NCBI RefSeq assembly: GCF_039645565.1
Contig: NZ_CP147914.1
Span: 372,001-436,000, forward strand
Direction: 5' to 3'
Length of the DNA stretch: 64,000 nt
DNA from: Sulfurimonas sp. HSL1-2
Lineage (GTDB): Bacteria; Campylobacterota; Campylobacteria; Campylobacterales; Sulfurimonadaceae
In this document: one piece after another, positions 1-20,335 of the stretch
Layout: each line of letters opens with the position of its first letter
Position numbering within the stretch: the stretch's first letter is position 1
Made by a program: the position numbers and the translations under genes
The notes under the pieces: generated by a model
Databases searched by the model: none
What the model saw: the letters and a program-made list of their open reading frames with translations, nothing else
Told to the model about the DNA's origin: nothing

Positions 1-1
1 C

Positions 2-343
2 TGGACGGAGGCTATCTTGCAGACGGGAAGCCTCTTTACGGAGCTGAAGCTCTGGTACCGTTTCAAAGAGAGCGAAGAGGATGATAACCCGGATCTGACC
101 GACTACCTTGGGTATGGGTCGCTGCGGTTTATTCTGCCGTACGGCAAGAGTATGACGAGCCTGCTGCTGCGGCAGAACTTTGTGACGGGCAAGGGGGCGC
201 AGCAGCTGATCTGGACCTATCCGTTCTCACACCGCGAGAATGTCTTCTGGTGCCTGAAGGCCTTCACCGGTTACGGCGAGAGCCTTATCGACTATAACAA
301 CTACGTGACGAAATTTTCGATCGGGTTCAGTTTTTCGCGCTAG
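2..343 (+). CDS. pldA: Outer membrane phospholipase A (PldA), C-terminal part
   Basis: The reading frame is open from the window edge, so the gene is partial at its 5' end; 113 C-terminal residues are visible. They show the alternating pattern of an outer membrane beta-barrel and the near-terminal stretch YGESLIDYNNY, which matches the last strands of the PldA family. PldA is a calcium-dependent outer membrane phospholipase A1/A2 that hydrolyses misplaced phospholipids. The catalytic His, Ser and Asn lie upstream of the window and cannot be checked. The next gene is convergent and ends 6 bases away. Confidence 0.8.
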   Translation, partial: WTEAILQTGSLFTELKLWYRFKESEEDDNPDLTDYLGYGSLRFILPYGKSMTSLLLRQNFVTGKGAQQLIWTYPFSHRENVFWCLKAFTGYGESLIDYNNYVTKFSIGFSFSR

Positions 344-349
344 CGGCGC

Positions 350-670
350 TCAGGAGAACATCATCTCGTAAGGGCGGCGGATCGCTTCGACGACCTCGCC
401 GACGCTCATGTGGCGGCTTTTGCGCAGGAACTCCCGCCCGTCGAGGAAGACGAGCAGGGTCGGGATGGCGAAGACGCTGTAGTGCGAAGCGATCTCCGGG
501 GATTCGGAGATATCGATACTGACGATCTCGACGGCATCGAAATTAGTGGTGACGGCGTCGACGAGTTTCGGTTTCAGGGCATGGCAGACGTTGCAGGTCG
601 GGGCACTGAAGTAGAGCATGACCGCCGGCTTCTCGCGGAGGGTGTTTTCGATCTCGGTAAGTGTTTGCAT
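350..670 (-). CDS. Thioredoxin-family protein
   Basis: A protein of 106 residues with the thioredoxin fold. The redox motif CNVC (Cys26 and Cys29) follows the strand AVMLYFSAP, and the cis-proline region AIPTLLVF is present near residue 70. The active site is CNVC rather than the canonical CGPC, so this is a thioredoxin-like thiol-disulfide protein and not necessarily the main thioredoxin. There is no signal peptide, so it should be cytoplasmic. It starts 20 bases after the stop of yaaA on the same strand and is probably cotranscribed with it, which would suit a role in oxidative stress. Confidence 0.85.
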   Translation of the reverse strand: MQTLTEIENTLREKPAVMLYFSAPTCNVCHALKPKLVDAVTTNFDAVEIVSIDISESPEIASHYSVFAIPTLLVFLDGREFLRKSRHMSVGEVVEAIRRPYEMMFS

Positions 671-690
671 GAGAGAATTTTACCCCACAA

Positions 691-1428
691 TCACGCAATA
701 ATGTCGAAGACGGCTTCACGCTTCCCTTTTTTCTCGAGAATCTCCCGGCAGGCGAGCCCCGGGATCTGCGAAGCGAGCAGATCCTCAATGGTTTCGAAAC
801 GGTGCTGCGCGAGGTGGCGCAGCACGATGCCGCGGTACGCCTTCGCCCAGTGGCTCACAACCTTCCCCTCCTTGATGAACTTCATCGTCGTGATCGGTTT
901 TGTCGGTTTGAAGAATTTGTCGTAGTAGCCCGCACGCAGGTCGAGGATCTCGTCTTCGCCGATCAGGGCGTCGAGCTCGGCGTTAAACGCATCCTTATAA
1001 TAGCGTTCGGGCGCGAAGTCGCCGACGCTGTTGCCCTGCTTGACTTTATAGGCGGGGATGAGGTCGCCGCCGCGCAGCGGGCCGAAAAGGTTGGAGAAGA
1101 TAATGAGCCGCTCTTGCAGGTAGGCGCTCCCCTCCGCATCGAGGGAGGGGTAGTCAAGGTATTCGTAGGCTACGCCGTCGTAGCGTTCGACCGCGGGCAT
1201 GGTCGGCGCGCTGTAGAGGTCGGCGATGAAGGGCTGGGCATCCCCGGCTTTTTTCAGACCGAAAAGGGCAAGTACCTGGTCGAGGTCATCACCGCTGACG
1301 ATGGCATTATAGGCATCGAGAATCGCCTTGCGGGGCGGGAGTCCAAAAAGGAGGGTTTCCGTATCGAGACCGCCGAAAGCGCCGCCGGTGCGTTTGCCTT
1401 CGGAGGGGGAGAAGAGGGTGAAAATCAT
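691..1428 (-). CDS. yaaA: Peroxide stress protein YaaA family (DUF328)
   Basis: The 245-residue product has the N-terminal MIFTLFSPSEGK and the internal blocks FSNLFGPLRGGDLIPAYK and RAGYYDKFF that mark the YaaA/UPF0246 family. In E. coli YaaA limits intracellular iron and DNA damage during peroxide stress. I chose the ATG giving MIFTLFSP because family members start there; an upstream in-frame ATG at 1449 or 1458 would add 7 or 10 residues. It is followed by a thioredoxin-like gene, in keeping with a stress function. The gene is divergent from the tRNA/tuf operon. Confidence 0.85.
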   Translation of the reverse strand: MIFTLFSPSEGKRTGGAFGGLDTETLLFGLPPRKAILDAYNAIVSGDDLDQVLALFGLKKAGDAQPFIADLYSAPTMPAVERYDGVAYEYLDYPSLDAEGSAYLQERLIIFSNLFGPLRGGDLIPAYKVKQGNSVGDFAPERYYKDAFNAELDALIGEDEILDLRAGYYDKFFKPTKPITTMKFIKEGKVVSHWAKAYRGIVLRHLAQHRFETIEDLLASQIPGLACREILEKKGKREAVFDIIA

Positions 1429-1476
1429 GCTGAAATCTCTTTTTTGCATATTGTACAAAATTTTTTCAATTTAGTC

Positions 1477-1505
1477 TTGACATCACGGGTGGAATCGACT
1501 ATAAT
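1477..1505 (+). promoter_or_regulatory. Consensus sigma-70 promoter of the tRNA-tuf operon
   Basis: TTGACA at 1477-1482 and TATAAT at 1500-1505 are separated by exactly 17 bases, a perfect match to the housekeeping consensus. The first tRNA begins 20 bases after the -10 box. This is unlike most other promoters in the window, which lack a -35 box, and suits a stable RNA and EF-Tu operon. Confidence 0.9.
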
Positions 1506-1525
1506 TCTGGCTCAATTTCAAATAC

Positions 1526-1601
1526 GCCGGCATAGCTCAGCTGGTAGAGCAACTGATTTGTAATCAGTAGGCCCGGGATTCGACTTCTCGTGCCGGCACC
1601 A
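1526..1601 (+). tRNA. tRNA-Thr (anticodon TGT)
   Basis: A 76-nt cloverleaf with acceptor GCCGGCA/TGCCGGC, encoded CCA end and anticodon loop TTTGTAA giving TGT. It is the first tRNA after the consensus promoter. The T stem reads CGGGA/TCTCG, so the pair next to the T loop is A-U where G53-C61 is nearly universal, and one further pair is G-U. Confidence 0.95.
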
Positions 1602-1656
1602 TTTCGAAATTGTTTTTTCATTTAGAAACAGTGTTAGACCAGATATAACAGGCCGT

Positions 1657-1742
<86 letters not shown>

Positions 1743-1744
1743 TT

Positions 1745-1821
<77 letters not shown>

Positions 1822-1907
1822 CTGGGAGCTGTAGTATAAGTTGTTTACTACTTCACAACTACATAAATAGTTTTTAGTTTCCCATTATTACTTTATTGCT
1901 GTTACAT

Positions 1908-1982
<75 letters not shown>

Positions 1983-2058
1983 CGGAACGTTTGGGTACGT
2001 TTCCCTGTAATGCTGGAGTAATAATGGGAGCCTAAAAAGCTATTTTGTACGCTTTATC

Positions 2059-2067
2059 TGGTATAAT
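2059..2067 (+). promoter_or_regulatory. Extended -10 promoter before tuf
   Basis: TGG-TATAAT, an extended -10 with no obvious -35 box, lies 35 bases upstream of the tuf start. It would give tuf a transcript separate from the tRNA operon. Confidence 0.6.
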
Positions 2068-2102
2068 TCCGTTTCCATTAATTCTTAAAGTCGGAGGACA
2101 CA

Positions 2103-3305
<1,203 letters not shown>

Positions 3306-3339
3306 TCGGGTCTCCGATTCGCAATTCTAGGAAATAACA

Positions 3340-3492
3340 ATGCGTGAAAATATCCACCTGGCTTGTGAGAAGTGCACACGTCGCAACTACCACACAAGCA
3401 AAAACAAAAAGACGCACACTGAGAAATTCTCTGTGCGCAAATACTGCAAGTTCTGCCGCGAACATACGGTTCACAAAGAAGCAAAACTGTAA
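3340..3492 (+). CDS. rpmG: 50S ribosomal protein L33
   Basis: A 50-residue protein starting MRENIHLACEKC, with two Cys pairs (CEKC near residue 9 and CKFC near residue 36) that form the zinc ribbon of the C+ type of L33. The size and charge suit the family. It sits between tuf and tRNA-Trp, its usual place in Campylobacterota. Confidence 0.95.
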   Translation: MRENIHLACEKCTRRNYHTSKNKKTHTEKFSVRKYCKFCREHTVHKEAKL

Positions 3493-3518
3493 GTTGTTCT
3501 CCCGCTCGGGAGAATCAT

Positions 3519-3594
3519 AGGCGAATAGCTCCAATGGTAGAGCGCCGGATTCCAAATCCGATGGTTGGGGGTTCGAGTCCCTCTTCGCCTGCCA
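3519..3594 (+). tRNA. tRNA-Trp (anticodon CCA)
   Basis: A 76-nt cloverleaf with acceptor AGGCGAA/TTCGCCT and encoded CCA. The anticodon loop TTCCAAA gives anticodon CCA. The anticodon stem CCGGA/TCCGA has a C-A mismatch at its outermost pair (27-43); the other four pairs are intact. It lies between rpmG and secE. Confidence 0.95.
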
Positions 3595-3699
3595 CATTCC
3601 CGATCAATGCAGCCCCGGGGCTTCAGTTATCGCGAATGTCAATGGGTACCTCGAAAAATCTCCGCGTCAGATTCTTCGAGGTGCGCAAGAGGAATGGAA

Positions 3700-3885
3700 A
3701 TGAAATCAACACTTAACAGTTATGTCAGAAACGCCCGCATCGAGCTCTCCAAAGTCATTTTCCCGACTAAGGCGCAGGTGAAACAGGCGTTCATCGCCGT
3801 CGTGGTGGTAGTTGCTTTCGTTTCGATCTTTTTGGCACTTGTAGACTTGATCATGTCTTCATCACTGTCAGCGATTTTGGGCTAA
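3700..3885 (+). CDS. secE: Preprotein translocase subunit SecE
   Basis: A 61-residue single-span membrane protein. The amphipathic N-terminal stretch RIELSKVIFPTK, with its conserved WP-type turn reduced to FP, precedes one hydrophobic helix (about residues 31-50). This is the short SecE form found outside the enterics, and it clamps SecY in the Sec translocon. I chose the second ATG of the ATGGAAATG pair because AGAGGA stands at proper distance from it. nusG follows after 10 bases. Confidence 0.95.
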   Translation: MKSTLNSYVRNARIELSKVIFPTKAQVKQAFIAVVVVVAFVSIFLALVDLIMSSSLSAILG

Positions 3886-3895
3886 GGGAGAACAT

Positions 3896-4426
3896 ATGGC
3901 ACATCAATGGTATTCTATCCAGACCTACGCGGGCAGCGAACGCAGCGTTAAAAACGCGATCCTCAACCTGATTGACGAGCATAACCTCGCCGAAAAGATC
4001 AAAGAGGTCGTCGTTCCGACGGAAGACGTCATCGAGGTCAAAGACGGAAAGAAAAAGATCAGCGAACGTTCCCTCTATTCCGGTTACGTTTTCATCAACG
4101 TCGATCTGGATACGCCGACGCAGCACCTGATTCAGTCGCTGCCGCGCGTCTCCGGCTTCATCGGTGAGGCCAATCATCCGACACCGCTGAGCGAGAACGA
4201 CATTAACACGATCCTCGACCGCGTCGAGAACCGTGCGGCGCCGAAACCGAAGGTCTACTTCGAAAACGGCGAGATGGTCCGTATCATCGACGGCCCGTTC
4301 GCGAACTTTACGGGTACAGTCGACGAATACGACCTCGAACACGGTACACTGAAGCTCAACGTATCGATCTTCGGTCGCAGCACCCCGGTGGACATTTCGT
4401 ACACCCAGGTCGAAAAAATTATTTAA
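3896..4426 (+). CDS. nusG: Transcription termination/antitermination factor NusG
   Basis: A protein of 176 residues. The N-terminal NGN domain (MAHQWYSIQTYAGSE, through the conserved SLYSGYVFI) is followed by a C-terminal KOW domain (GEMVRIIDGPFANFTG). NusG binds RNA polymerase and couples it to Rho or to ribosomal protein S10. secE-nusG-rplK is the standard bacterial order. Confidence 0.97.
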   Translation: MAHQWYSIQTYAGSERSVKNAILNLIDEHNLAEKIKEVVVPTEDVIEVKDGKKKISERSLYSGYVFINVDLDTPTQHLIQSLPRVSGFIGEANHPTPLSENDINTILDRVENRAAPKPKVYFENGEMVRIIDGPFANFTGTVDEYDLEHGTLKLNVSIFGRSTPVDISYTQVEKII

Positions 4427-4450
4427 TCTTACAAAGGAAAAGGAAGCACA

Positions 4451-4876
4451 ATGGCAAAGAAAGTCATGGGTTATATCAAGTTGCAAATTCAAGCCGGCGC
4501 TGCCAACCCGGCACCTCCGGTCGGTCCTGCGCTGGGTCAGCGCGGCGTCAACATCATGGAATTCTGTAAAGCATTCAATGAAAAGACAAAAGACAAGATG
4601 GGCTTCAAAGTTCCGACCATCATTACGGTCTACAACGACAGAAGCTTCTCTTTCATCACGAAACAGCCGCCGGCATCTGCTCTGCTGATGAAAGCAGCTG
4701 GTATCAAGAAGGGTTCTGACAACCCGCTGAAAAACAAAGTTGCGAAGATCACCAAGGCGCAGCTGATGGAAGTCGTGAAGATGAAGATCGCCGACCTCAA
4801 CACGGACGACGAAGAGCAGGCAGCGAAAATCCTTGCCGGTTCTGCACGTGCAATGGGCCTTGAAATTACAGAATAA
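4451..4876 (+). CDS. rplK: 50S ribosomal protein L11
   Basis: L11, 141 residues, the usual length. The N-terminal [22 protein letters not shown] region is the proline-rich element that binds thiostrepton and elongation factors, and the C-terminal part binds 23S rRNA in the GTPase centre. An AAGGAAAAGGAAG SD region precedes the ATG. A 73-base gap with a small TATCTT/AAGATA hairpin separates it from rplA. Confidence 0.97.
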   Translation: MAKKVMGYIKLQIQAGAANPAPPVGPALGQRGVNIMEFCKAFNEKTKDKMGFKVPTIITVYNDRSFSFITKQPPASALLMKAAGIKKGSDNPLKNKVAKITKAQLMEVVKMKIADLNTDDEEQAAKILAGSARAMGLEITE

Positions 4877-4949
4877 CTGTAAGCAACCGAACTATCTTCG
4901 ACCGCAAAGATACAAAAAAACTGCGGCAGAATAAATTCAGGAGAATAAT

Positions 4950-5645
4950 ATGGCTAGCAAACGTTATAAGCAGCTGAACGAAAAAATCGACGCGACAAAA
5001 CAGTACAGCGTCGTTGAAGCGGCAGCGTTCGTAAAAGAACTGCAGTCTGCCAAGTTTGACGAAACGGTCGAAATCGCGATGAACCTGGGTGTTGACCCGC
5101 GCCACGCTGACCAGATGGTCCGCGGTGCCGTTGTGCTTCCTCACGGTACAGGTAAAACAGTTCGCGTCGCCGTTTTCGCCAAAGGCGCCAAAATCGATGA
5201 AGCAAAAGCAGCCGGTGCCGATATCGTCGGTACGGATGAGCTCGTCGAGATGATCCAGGCCGGTAACATGCCGTTTGACGTTGTTGTCGCAGCGCCGGAC
5301 TGTATGGGTGTCGTCGGTAAGATCGGCCGTATCCTCGGGCCAAAAGGCCTGATGCCGAACCCGAAAACGGGTACGGTAACACCGGACGTCGCGACTGCGG
5401 TCAAGAACGTCAAAGGCGGCCAGGTCGCTTTCCGTGTTGACAAAAAAGGGAACATCCACGCCGGTATCGGTAAAGCAAGCTTCGATGCTGACAAGATCGC
5501 CGAGAACGTCAAAGCGTTCGTCGCCGCGATCAACAAGCACAAGCCGGCTTCTTCAAAAGGCCGCTACATCAAGAACGCTGCGCTCTCTCTGACAATGAGC
5601 CCGGCGCTCAAATTTGACGTCGCCGAACTGGCGGACATCAAGTAA
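4950..5645 (+). CDS. rplA: 50S ribosomal protein L1
   Basis: L1, 231 residues, forms the mobile stalk at the ribosomal E site. Conserved blocks include [32 protein letters not shown] and the C-terminal [15 protein letters not shown]. In many bacteria L1 represses its own operon by binding the rplK leader. It is followed by a strong hairpin before rplJ. Confidence 0.97.
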   Translation: MASKRYKQLNEKIDATKQYSVVEAAAFVKELQSAKFDETVEIAMNLGVDPRHADQMVRGAVVLPHGTGKTVRVAVFAKGAKIDEAKAAGADIVGTDELVEMIQAGNMPFDVVVAAPDCMGVVGKIGRILGPKGLMPNPKTGTVTPDVATAVKNVKGGQVAFRVDKKGNIHAGIGKASFDADKIAENVKAFVAAINKHKPASSKGRYIKNAALSLTMSPALKFDVAELADIK

Positions 5646-5670
5646 TTCTTTCCCCTCCGGGGGACGGAAG

Positions 5671-5709
5671 TCTTGCGTTTGACATCACGGATGCCAGACG
5701 CAAGATTTT
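5671..5709 (+). terminator. Strong hairpin with T run between rplA and rplJ
   Basis: An 11-bp stem (TCTTGCGTTTG with CAGACGCAAGA, one G-U pair) is extended after an A/C mismatch by CATC/GATG with a 3-base loop, and TTTT follows directly. It looks like an intrinsic terminator or attenuator that would uncouple rplKA from rplJL-rpoBC. Confidence 0.7.
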
Positions 5710-5820
5710 CACTAAACGAAGATCTGAAATCTTTGGACTAAAGAGAGTTGGGGGCAGCCTGTGCTGCTTAATCGGCCTTTCCCCGCCCCGCTTGAAGTTG
5801 AAGTCTGGAAAGGAGAACGA
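5710..5820 (+). promoter_or_regulatory. Candidate L10 (rplJ) mRNA leader
   Basis: The 111 bases before rplJ hold nested pairing: GCAGC/GCTGC enclosed by GGGG and CCCC near 5751-5790. In most bacteria the L10-(L12)4 complex represses translation by binding a kink-turn leader here. The position and structure fit, but I cannot confirm the kink-turn. Confidence 0.45.
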
Positions 5821-6303
5821 ATGACAAGAGCTGAAAAAACGGAAGTTGTCAACTATCTTACCGGCGAGTTCGGAAGTGTTGCAGCCGTCGTTATCTGTGA
5901 CTATAACGGTCTGGGTGTAGCTGATCTTGAAGAGCTGCGCGGTATGGCTCGCCAAAGCGATGCGAAAGTTCAGGTTGTAAAAAACACCCTGGCGAACATC
6001 GCACTGGCGAATGCTGATATGACCGGCGTCGAACTGAAAGATATGAACATCTTCATCTGGTCCGACGACGTTATCGGCGCGGCAAAAGTTGCAGCGGATT
6101 TCGCGAAGAAAAACGATAAACTGAGCATTAAAGCGGGTTACCTCGATAAAGAGCCTGCGGACAAAGCGAAGATCGAAGCTTTCGCAAAACTCCCGGGTCG
6201 CAACGAACTGCTTGGCATGCTGGCTGCTACCTGGATGGCACCGCTCACCAACTTTACGATCGGTCTCGATGCGCTTAGAAAAAAGCGCGAAGAAGAGGCT
6301 TAA
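5821..6303 (+). CDS. rplJ: 50S ribosomal protein L10
   Basis: L10, 160 residues, starts MTRAEKTEVV and carries the N-terminal rRNA-binding domain with VQVVKNTLANIAL and a C-terminal helix (about 135-160) that binds L7/L12 dimers. I chose this ATG because AAGGAG precedes it by 7 bases and the protein then has family length; the frame stays open 60 bases upstream. rplL follows after 32 bases. Confidence 0.96.
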   Translation: MTRAEKTEVVNYLTGEFGSVAAVVICDYNGLGVADLEELRGMARQSDAKVQVVKNTLANIALANADMTGVELKDMNIFIWSDDVIGAAKVAADFAKKNDKLSIKAGYLDKEPADKAKIEAFAKLPGRNELLGMLAATWMAPLTNFTIGLDALRKKREEEA

Positions 6304-6335
6304 TTACTATTACTAACTACCATTAGGAGATAAAA

Positions 6336-6704
6336 ATGGCTGTAACTAAAGAAGACGTACTCGAGTACATCTCTAACCTTTCCGTTCTCGAACTGTCCGA
6401 ACTTGTTAAAGAGTTCGAAGAAAAATTCGGCGTATCTGCTCAGCCGGTTGCTGTTGCCGGTGTTGCTGTAGCTGCTGAAGCTGCCGAAGAAAAAACTGAA
6501 TTCGACGTTATCCTCAAAGACGCTGGTGCGAAGAAGATCAACGTTATTAAAGTTGTCCGCGGCCTGACAGGTCTCGGCCTCAAAGAAGCGAAAGAAGCGG
6601 TTGAAACTGCTGGCTCTGTTATCAAAGAAGGTGTTGATAAAGAGACTGCAGAAGCTGCAAAGAAAGAACTCGAAGAAGCCGGCGCTTCCGTCGAGCTCAA
6701 GTAA
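6336..6704 (+). CDS. rplL: 50S ribosomal protein L7/L12
   Basis: An acidic 122-residue stalk protein. The N-terminal dimerisation helix is joined by an Ala/Val/Glu-rich hinge (about residues 37-52) to a C-terminal domain with [23 protein letters not shown] and [12 protein letters not shown], which contacts translation factors. It precedes two tandem RNA hairpins and then rpoB. Confidence 0.97.
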   Translation: MAVTKEDVLEYISNLSVLELSELVKEFEEKFGVSAQPVAVAGVAVAAEAAEEKTEFDVILKDAGAKKINVIKVVRGLTGLGLKEAKEAVETAGSVIKEGVDKETAEAAKKELEEAGASVELK

Positions 6705-6716
6705 GTTCTCTTTCCT

Positions 6717-6742
6717 CGGAAGGCGTGGCCTTCCGAACCTTT
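6717..6742 (+). terminator. Hairpin after rplL (attenuator candidate)
   Basis: A perfect 8-bp stem CGGAAGGC/GCCTTCCG with loop GTG is followed within a few bases by TTTT. It lies 13 bases after the rplL stop and would lower read-through into rpoBC, as the rplL-rpoB attenuator does in E. coli. Confidence 0.65.
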
Positions 6743-6745
6743 TCC

Positions 6746-6789
6746 GGGCGCTTTTGCCTCCCGTTTTCGAACGGACGGCAAAAGTGCCC
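6746..6789 (+). promoter_or_regulatory. Long rplL-rpoB intercistronic hairpin with UUCG loop
   Basis: GGGC-G-CTTTTGCC pairs with GGCAAAAG-T-GCCC (13 bp, one G-U). A 2x2 internal loop leads to CCGTT/AACGG capped by TTCG. There is no T run, so it is not a simple terminator. E. coli has an RNase III processing site at the same place, and a long, nearly perfect duplex like this is a plausible RNase III substrate. Confidence 0.6.
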
Positions 6790-6837
6790 TTACGTCGTTT
6801 ATGGCAGGGACGCCTGCTTGGACACTGCACTTACTGA

Positions 6838-15532
<8,695 letters not shown>

Positions 15533-15543
15533 CGTTCCCCTCC

Positions 15544-15560
15544 GCGGGGGTCTCCCCCGC
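15544..15560 (+). terminator. Hairpin after rpoC
   Basis: A perfect 7-bp stem GCGGGGG/CCCCCGC with loop TCT, 11 bases after the rpoC stop. The T-rich tract (CTTTTCTCTT) begins only about 12 bases later, so termination may be partial. Confidence 0.5.
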
Positions 15561-15680
15561 ACACCACCCCCTTTTCTCTTAAGATAAGCTAAAATTCAAC
15601 TTAACTTTAGTATTATTTCGCGTTCAATACTCTCTCGTGAGAAGTATCTACTGGAACATTTACATTATGAAAGGATTCAA

Positions 15681-16058
15681 ATGCCTACAATCAACCAGTT
15701 GATTCGTAAAGAGCGCAAGGCTGTGATCAAGAAATCTAAGTCTCCTGCACTCGTAAACTGCCCGCAGCGCCGCGGCGTCTGTACGCGTGTTTACACGACG
15801 ACACCTAAAAAACCGAACTCGGCACTTCGTAAAGTCGCCAAGGTCCGCCTGACATCAGGTTTCGAGGTGATCTCTTATATCGGTGGTGAAGGTCACAACC
15901 TGCAAGAGCACTCTATCGTTCTCGTACGCGGCGGTCGTGTCAAAGACCTTCCGGGTGTTAAGTATCACATCGTTCGCGGTGCGCTCGATACTGCCGGTGT
16001 TGCCAACCGTACGGTTGCCCGTTCCAAATACGGTACGAAACGCCCGAAAAGCAAGTAA
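15681..16058 (+). CDS. rpsL: 30S ribosomal protein S12
   Basis: S12, 125 residues, acts in decoding. The blocks [15 protein letters not shown] and [16 protein letters not shown] are intact, with Lys at both classic streptomycin-resistance positions, so the gene looks streptomycin sensitive. The AT-rich 148 bases between rpoC and rpsL probably hold a separate promoter. It heads the rpsL-rpsG-fusA (str) operon. Confidence 0.98.
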   Translation: MPTINQLIRKERKAVIKKSKSPALVNCPQRRGVCTRVYTTTPKKPNSALRKVAKVRLTSGFEVISYIGGEGHNLQEHSIVLVRGGRVKDLPGVKYHIVRGALDTAGVANRTVARSKYGTKRPKSK

Positions 16059-16157
16059 GGCCACCCCTTACAGTCCTACGCTCATTGAGTATCGGGCAGC
16101 AGCCTGAGAAGTGAGTCTAGAATACAGAGCCTGAGGGCTTTGAGTAAATTTTTTTAA

Positions 16158-16640
<483 letters not shown>

Positions 16641-16725
16641 TCGTCATGCAACCCTTCCGTGCTACTATCGCGTCTCGCTTTAGGGGCACGGTCCCCTCTA
16701 ACTACTATATCTAAGGCTTATTACA

Positions 16726-18816
<2,091 letters not shown>

Positions 18817-18828
18817 GCCGCTGCGTCT

Positions 18829-18844
18829 AGAGCCTACGGGCTCT
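18829..18844. terminator. Short hairpin between fusA and a convergent gene
   Basis: AGAGCC-TACG-GGCTCT, a 6-bp stem with 4-base loop, 13 bases after the fusA stop and overlapping the 3' end of the convergent DUF3108 gene. No T run follows on either strand, so termination is uncertain. Confidence 0.35.
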
Positions 18845-19613
18845 GTCTCAACCACTCCCTCTCTACCTTTAAATCCCCAAACAGTAATACATCTTTCAAG
18901 ACGGCATTTTTGACATAATAGGCTTCGTCCGTCTCAATCTCCATTTCGCCGCGCGCACTCCGGAAAATATCCTGGTCTAGCTGAACGCTGTAACGGTACG
19001 GTACGGGCATACGCGTGACATGGACTTCGCCGCTGTCCGCCCCGGCTGCACGCTGTATGAGGGAGTCATCCGGTGCAAGAATCTCGAGCTGAGGCCGTGC
19101 ATTGAAGTAAAGGGTGAGAAGGTCATCCTCGGCGCGGTAGGGTAGACGGAGGAAGGAACGGCGTTCTGCAGGCCGGCGCTTTGAGACGTAGCGCATGGTA
19201 TTAGGGTCGAAACGGCGCAGTGTCACGAGCATTTTTTCATGCTGGTAAACGGTGATACCGTTACGGCCGAAACGGTAGAGCTGTTCGCGGCGGTAATCAT
19301 CCATTGTACGCAGGACACGGTAGCGTTCGGGGATAAGACGCCCCTGGGCGTCGATATGCCCCTCGCTCAGAAAGTGTTCGCTGTGATGATGCGCCAGCAG
19401 CGCGGCAATCCCTTCGAGCGTCGCGTTTGCTTCAATGCGGTAACGCTGCTGTTCAGTCGTCAGCTTCAAGGTGGCAGTGCCTACATGGCCGATGACCCAG
19501 AAAGCGATACTGTAGCGTGCTTCGATCGTCGCGGCCTGAAGGCCGAGTGCGCCGGTGATAAGCAGCGGGAGCAGGGGACGGATGATGTCGCCTAGGAGGG
19601 GAGTTCGGTCCAC
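18834..19613 (-). CDS. DUF3108 domain-containing exported protein
   Basis: The 259-residue product starts at GTG with AGGAG 8 bases upstream and overlaps the end of bpt by 22 bases. A hydrophobic N-terminal segment (IIRPLLPLLITGALGLQA) is a likely signal peptide. The body (YSIAFWVIGHVGTATL, the GRLIPERYRVLR block, then a beta-rich C-terminal half) fits the periplasmic DUF3108 family, whose function is unknown. It is the last gene of the prfB-lipoprotein-bpt unit. The family call rests on pattern recognition and not on a search. Confidence 0.65.
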   Translation of the reverse strand: MDRTPLLGDIIRPLLPLLITGALGLQAATIEARYSIAFWVIGHVGTATLKLTTEQQRYRIEANATLEGIAALLAHHHSEHFLSEGHIDAQGRLIPERYRVLRTMDDYRREQLYRFGRNGITVYQHEKMLVTLRRFDPNTMRYVSKRRPAERRSFLRLPYRAEDDLLTLYFNARPQLEILAPDDSLIQRAAGADSGEVHVTRMPVPYRYSVQLDQDIFRSARGEMEIETDEAYYVKNAVLKDVLLFGDLKVEREWLRQSP

Positions 19614-20335
19614 GTGTCGCTCTCCTCTTCGGCGGGGCGGCCCTGCAGCTGCAGCAGCGGGGTGTACTCCCGCTTGTACATCAGGCTCTGACACCCTTCG
19701 ACGTAGTAGCCCAGGTAGATCCACGGCAGCCCGCGCGCTTTGGCCAGGCTGATCTGCCGCAGGAGAGAGTATTTCCCCAGGGAGCGGTCGGCATATTCGG
19801 GATCGTAGTAGAAGTAGATCGAGGAGATGCCGCTGGGGAGGATGTCGATGAGATCGACGCCGATCAGACGTTCACGGTCGAAGTAGAGCACTTCGTAGCC
19901 GAAATCGTTGTAACCGTGGACGAAGGAGCTGTAGTAGTTGCGCGGCGTCACGGGCTGCTCGTCCCAGCCGCGGCGGTGGTGCATGTAGCGGTGGTAGGCG
20001 CTGAAGAGCTCCAGGTGCCTTCGGCTCATCCCGGGACGCCGGATCATGACGGTGAGATCCTCGTTCTTGCGCAGGACCCGTTTTTCGGAGCGGCTGAAAC
20101 GGTAGGCATTCACGTCGATTTTGATGCTTTCGCAGGCGGTGCAGTTGCTGCAGATGGGGCGGAAGAACATTTCGCCGAAACGGCGCCAGCCCCGGCGTAT
20201 GAGGTGGTCGCAGTAGGCGGGGGAGCAGTGTGAGATAATCTTGTAGTGGGTGGTCTGCCCCTGTCCGGGGAGGTAGGCGCACTTCTCCTCGAGGGCACAC
20301 TCTTTGAGCAGCCGGTTCGCGCCCTGGGTTTTCAT
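19592..20335 (-). CDS. bpt: Aspartate/glutamate leucyltransferase Bpt (N-end rule)
   Basis: A 247-residue member of the ATE/Bpt family. It has the N-terminal CAYLPGQ region, the Cys-containing FRPICSNCTACESIKIDV block and the C-terminal acyltransferase core (IDILPSGISSIYFYYDPEYADRSLG split over residues 163-187, then WIYLGYYVEGCQSLMYK). Bacterial Bpt transfers Leu from Leu-tRNA to N-terminal Asp or Glu, marking proteins for ClpS-ClpAP. Its ATG overlaps the lipoprotein stop by 4 bases, and its 3' end overlaps the DUF3108 gene. Confidence 0.9.
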   Translation of the reverse strand: MKTQGANRLLKECALEEKCAYLPGQGQTTHYKIISHCSPAYCDHLIRRGWRRFGEMFFRPICSNCTACESIKIDVNAYRFSRSEKRVLRKNEDLTVMIRRPGMSRRHLELFSAYHRYMHHRRGWDEQPVTPRNYYSSFVHGYNDFGYEVLYFDRERLIGVDLIDILPSGISSIYFYYDPEYADRSLGKYSLLRQISLAKARGLPWIYLGYYVEGCQSLMYKREYTPLLQLQGRPAEEESDTWTELPS

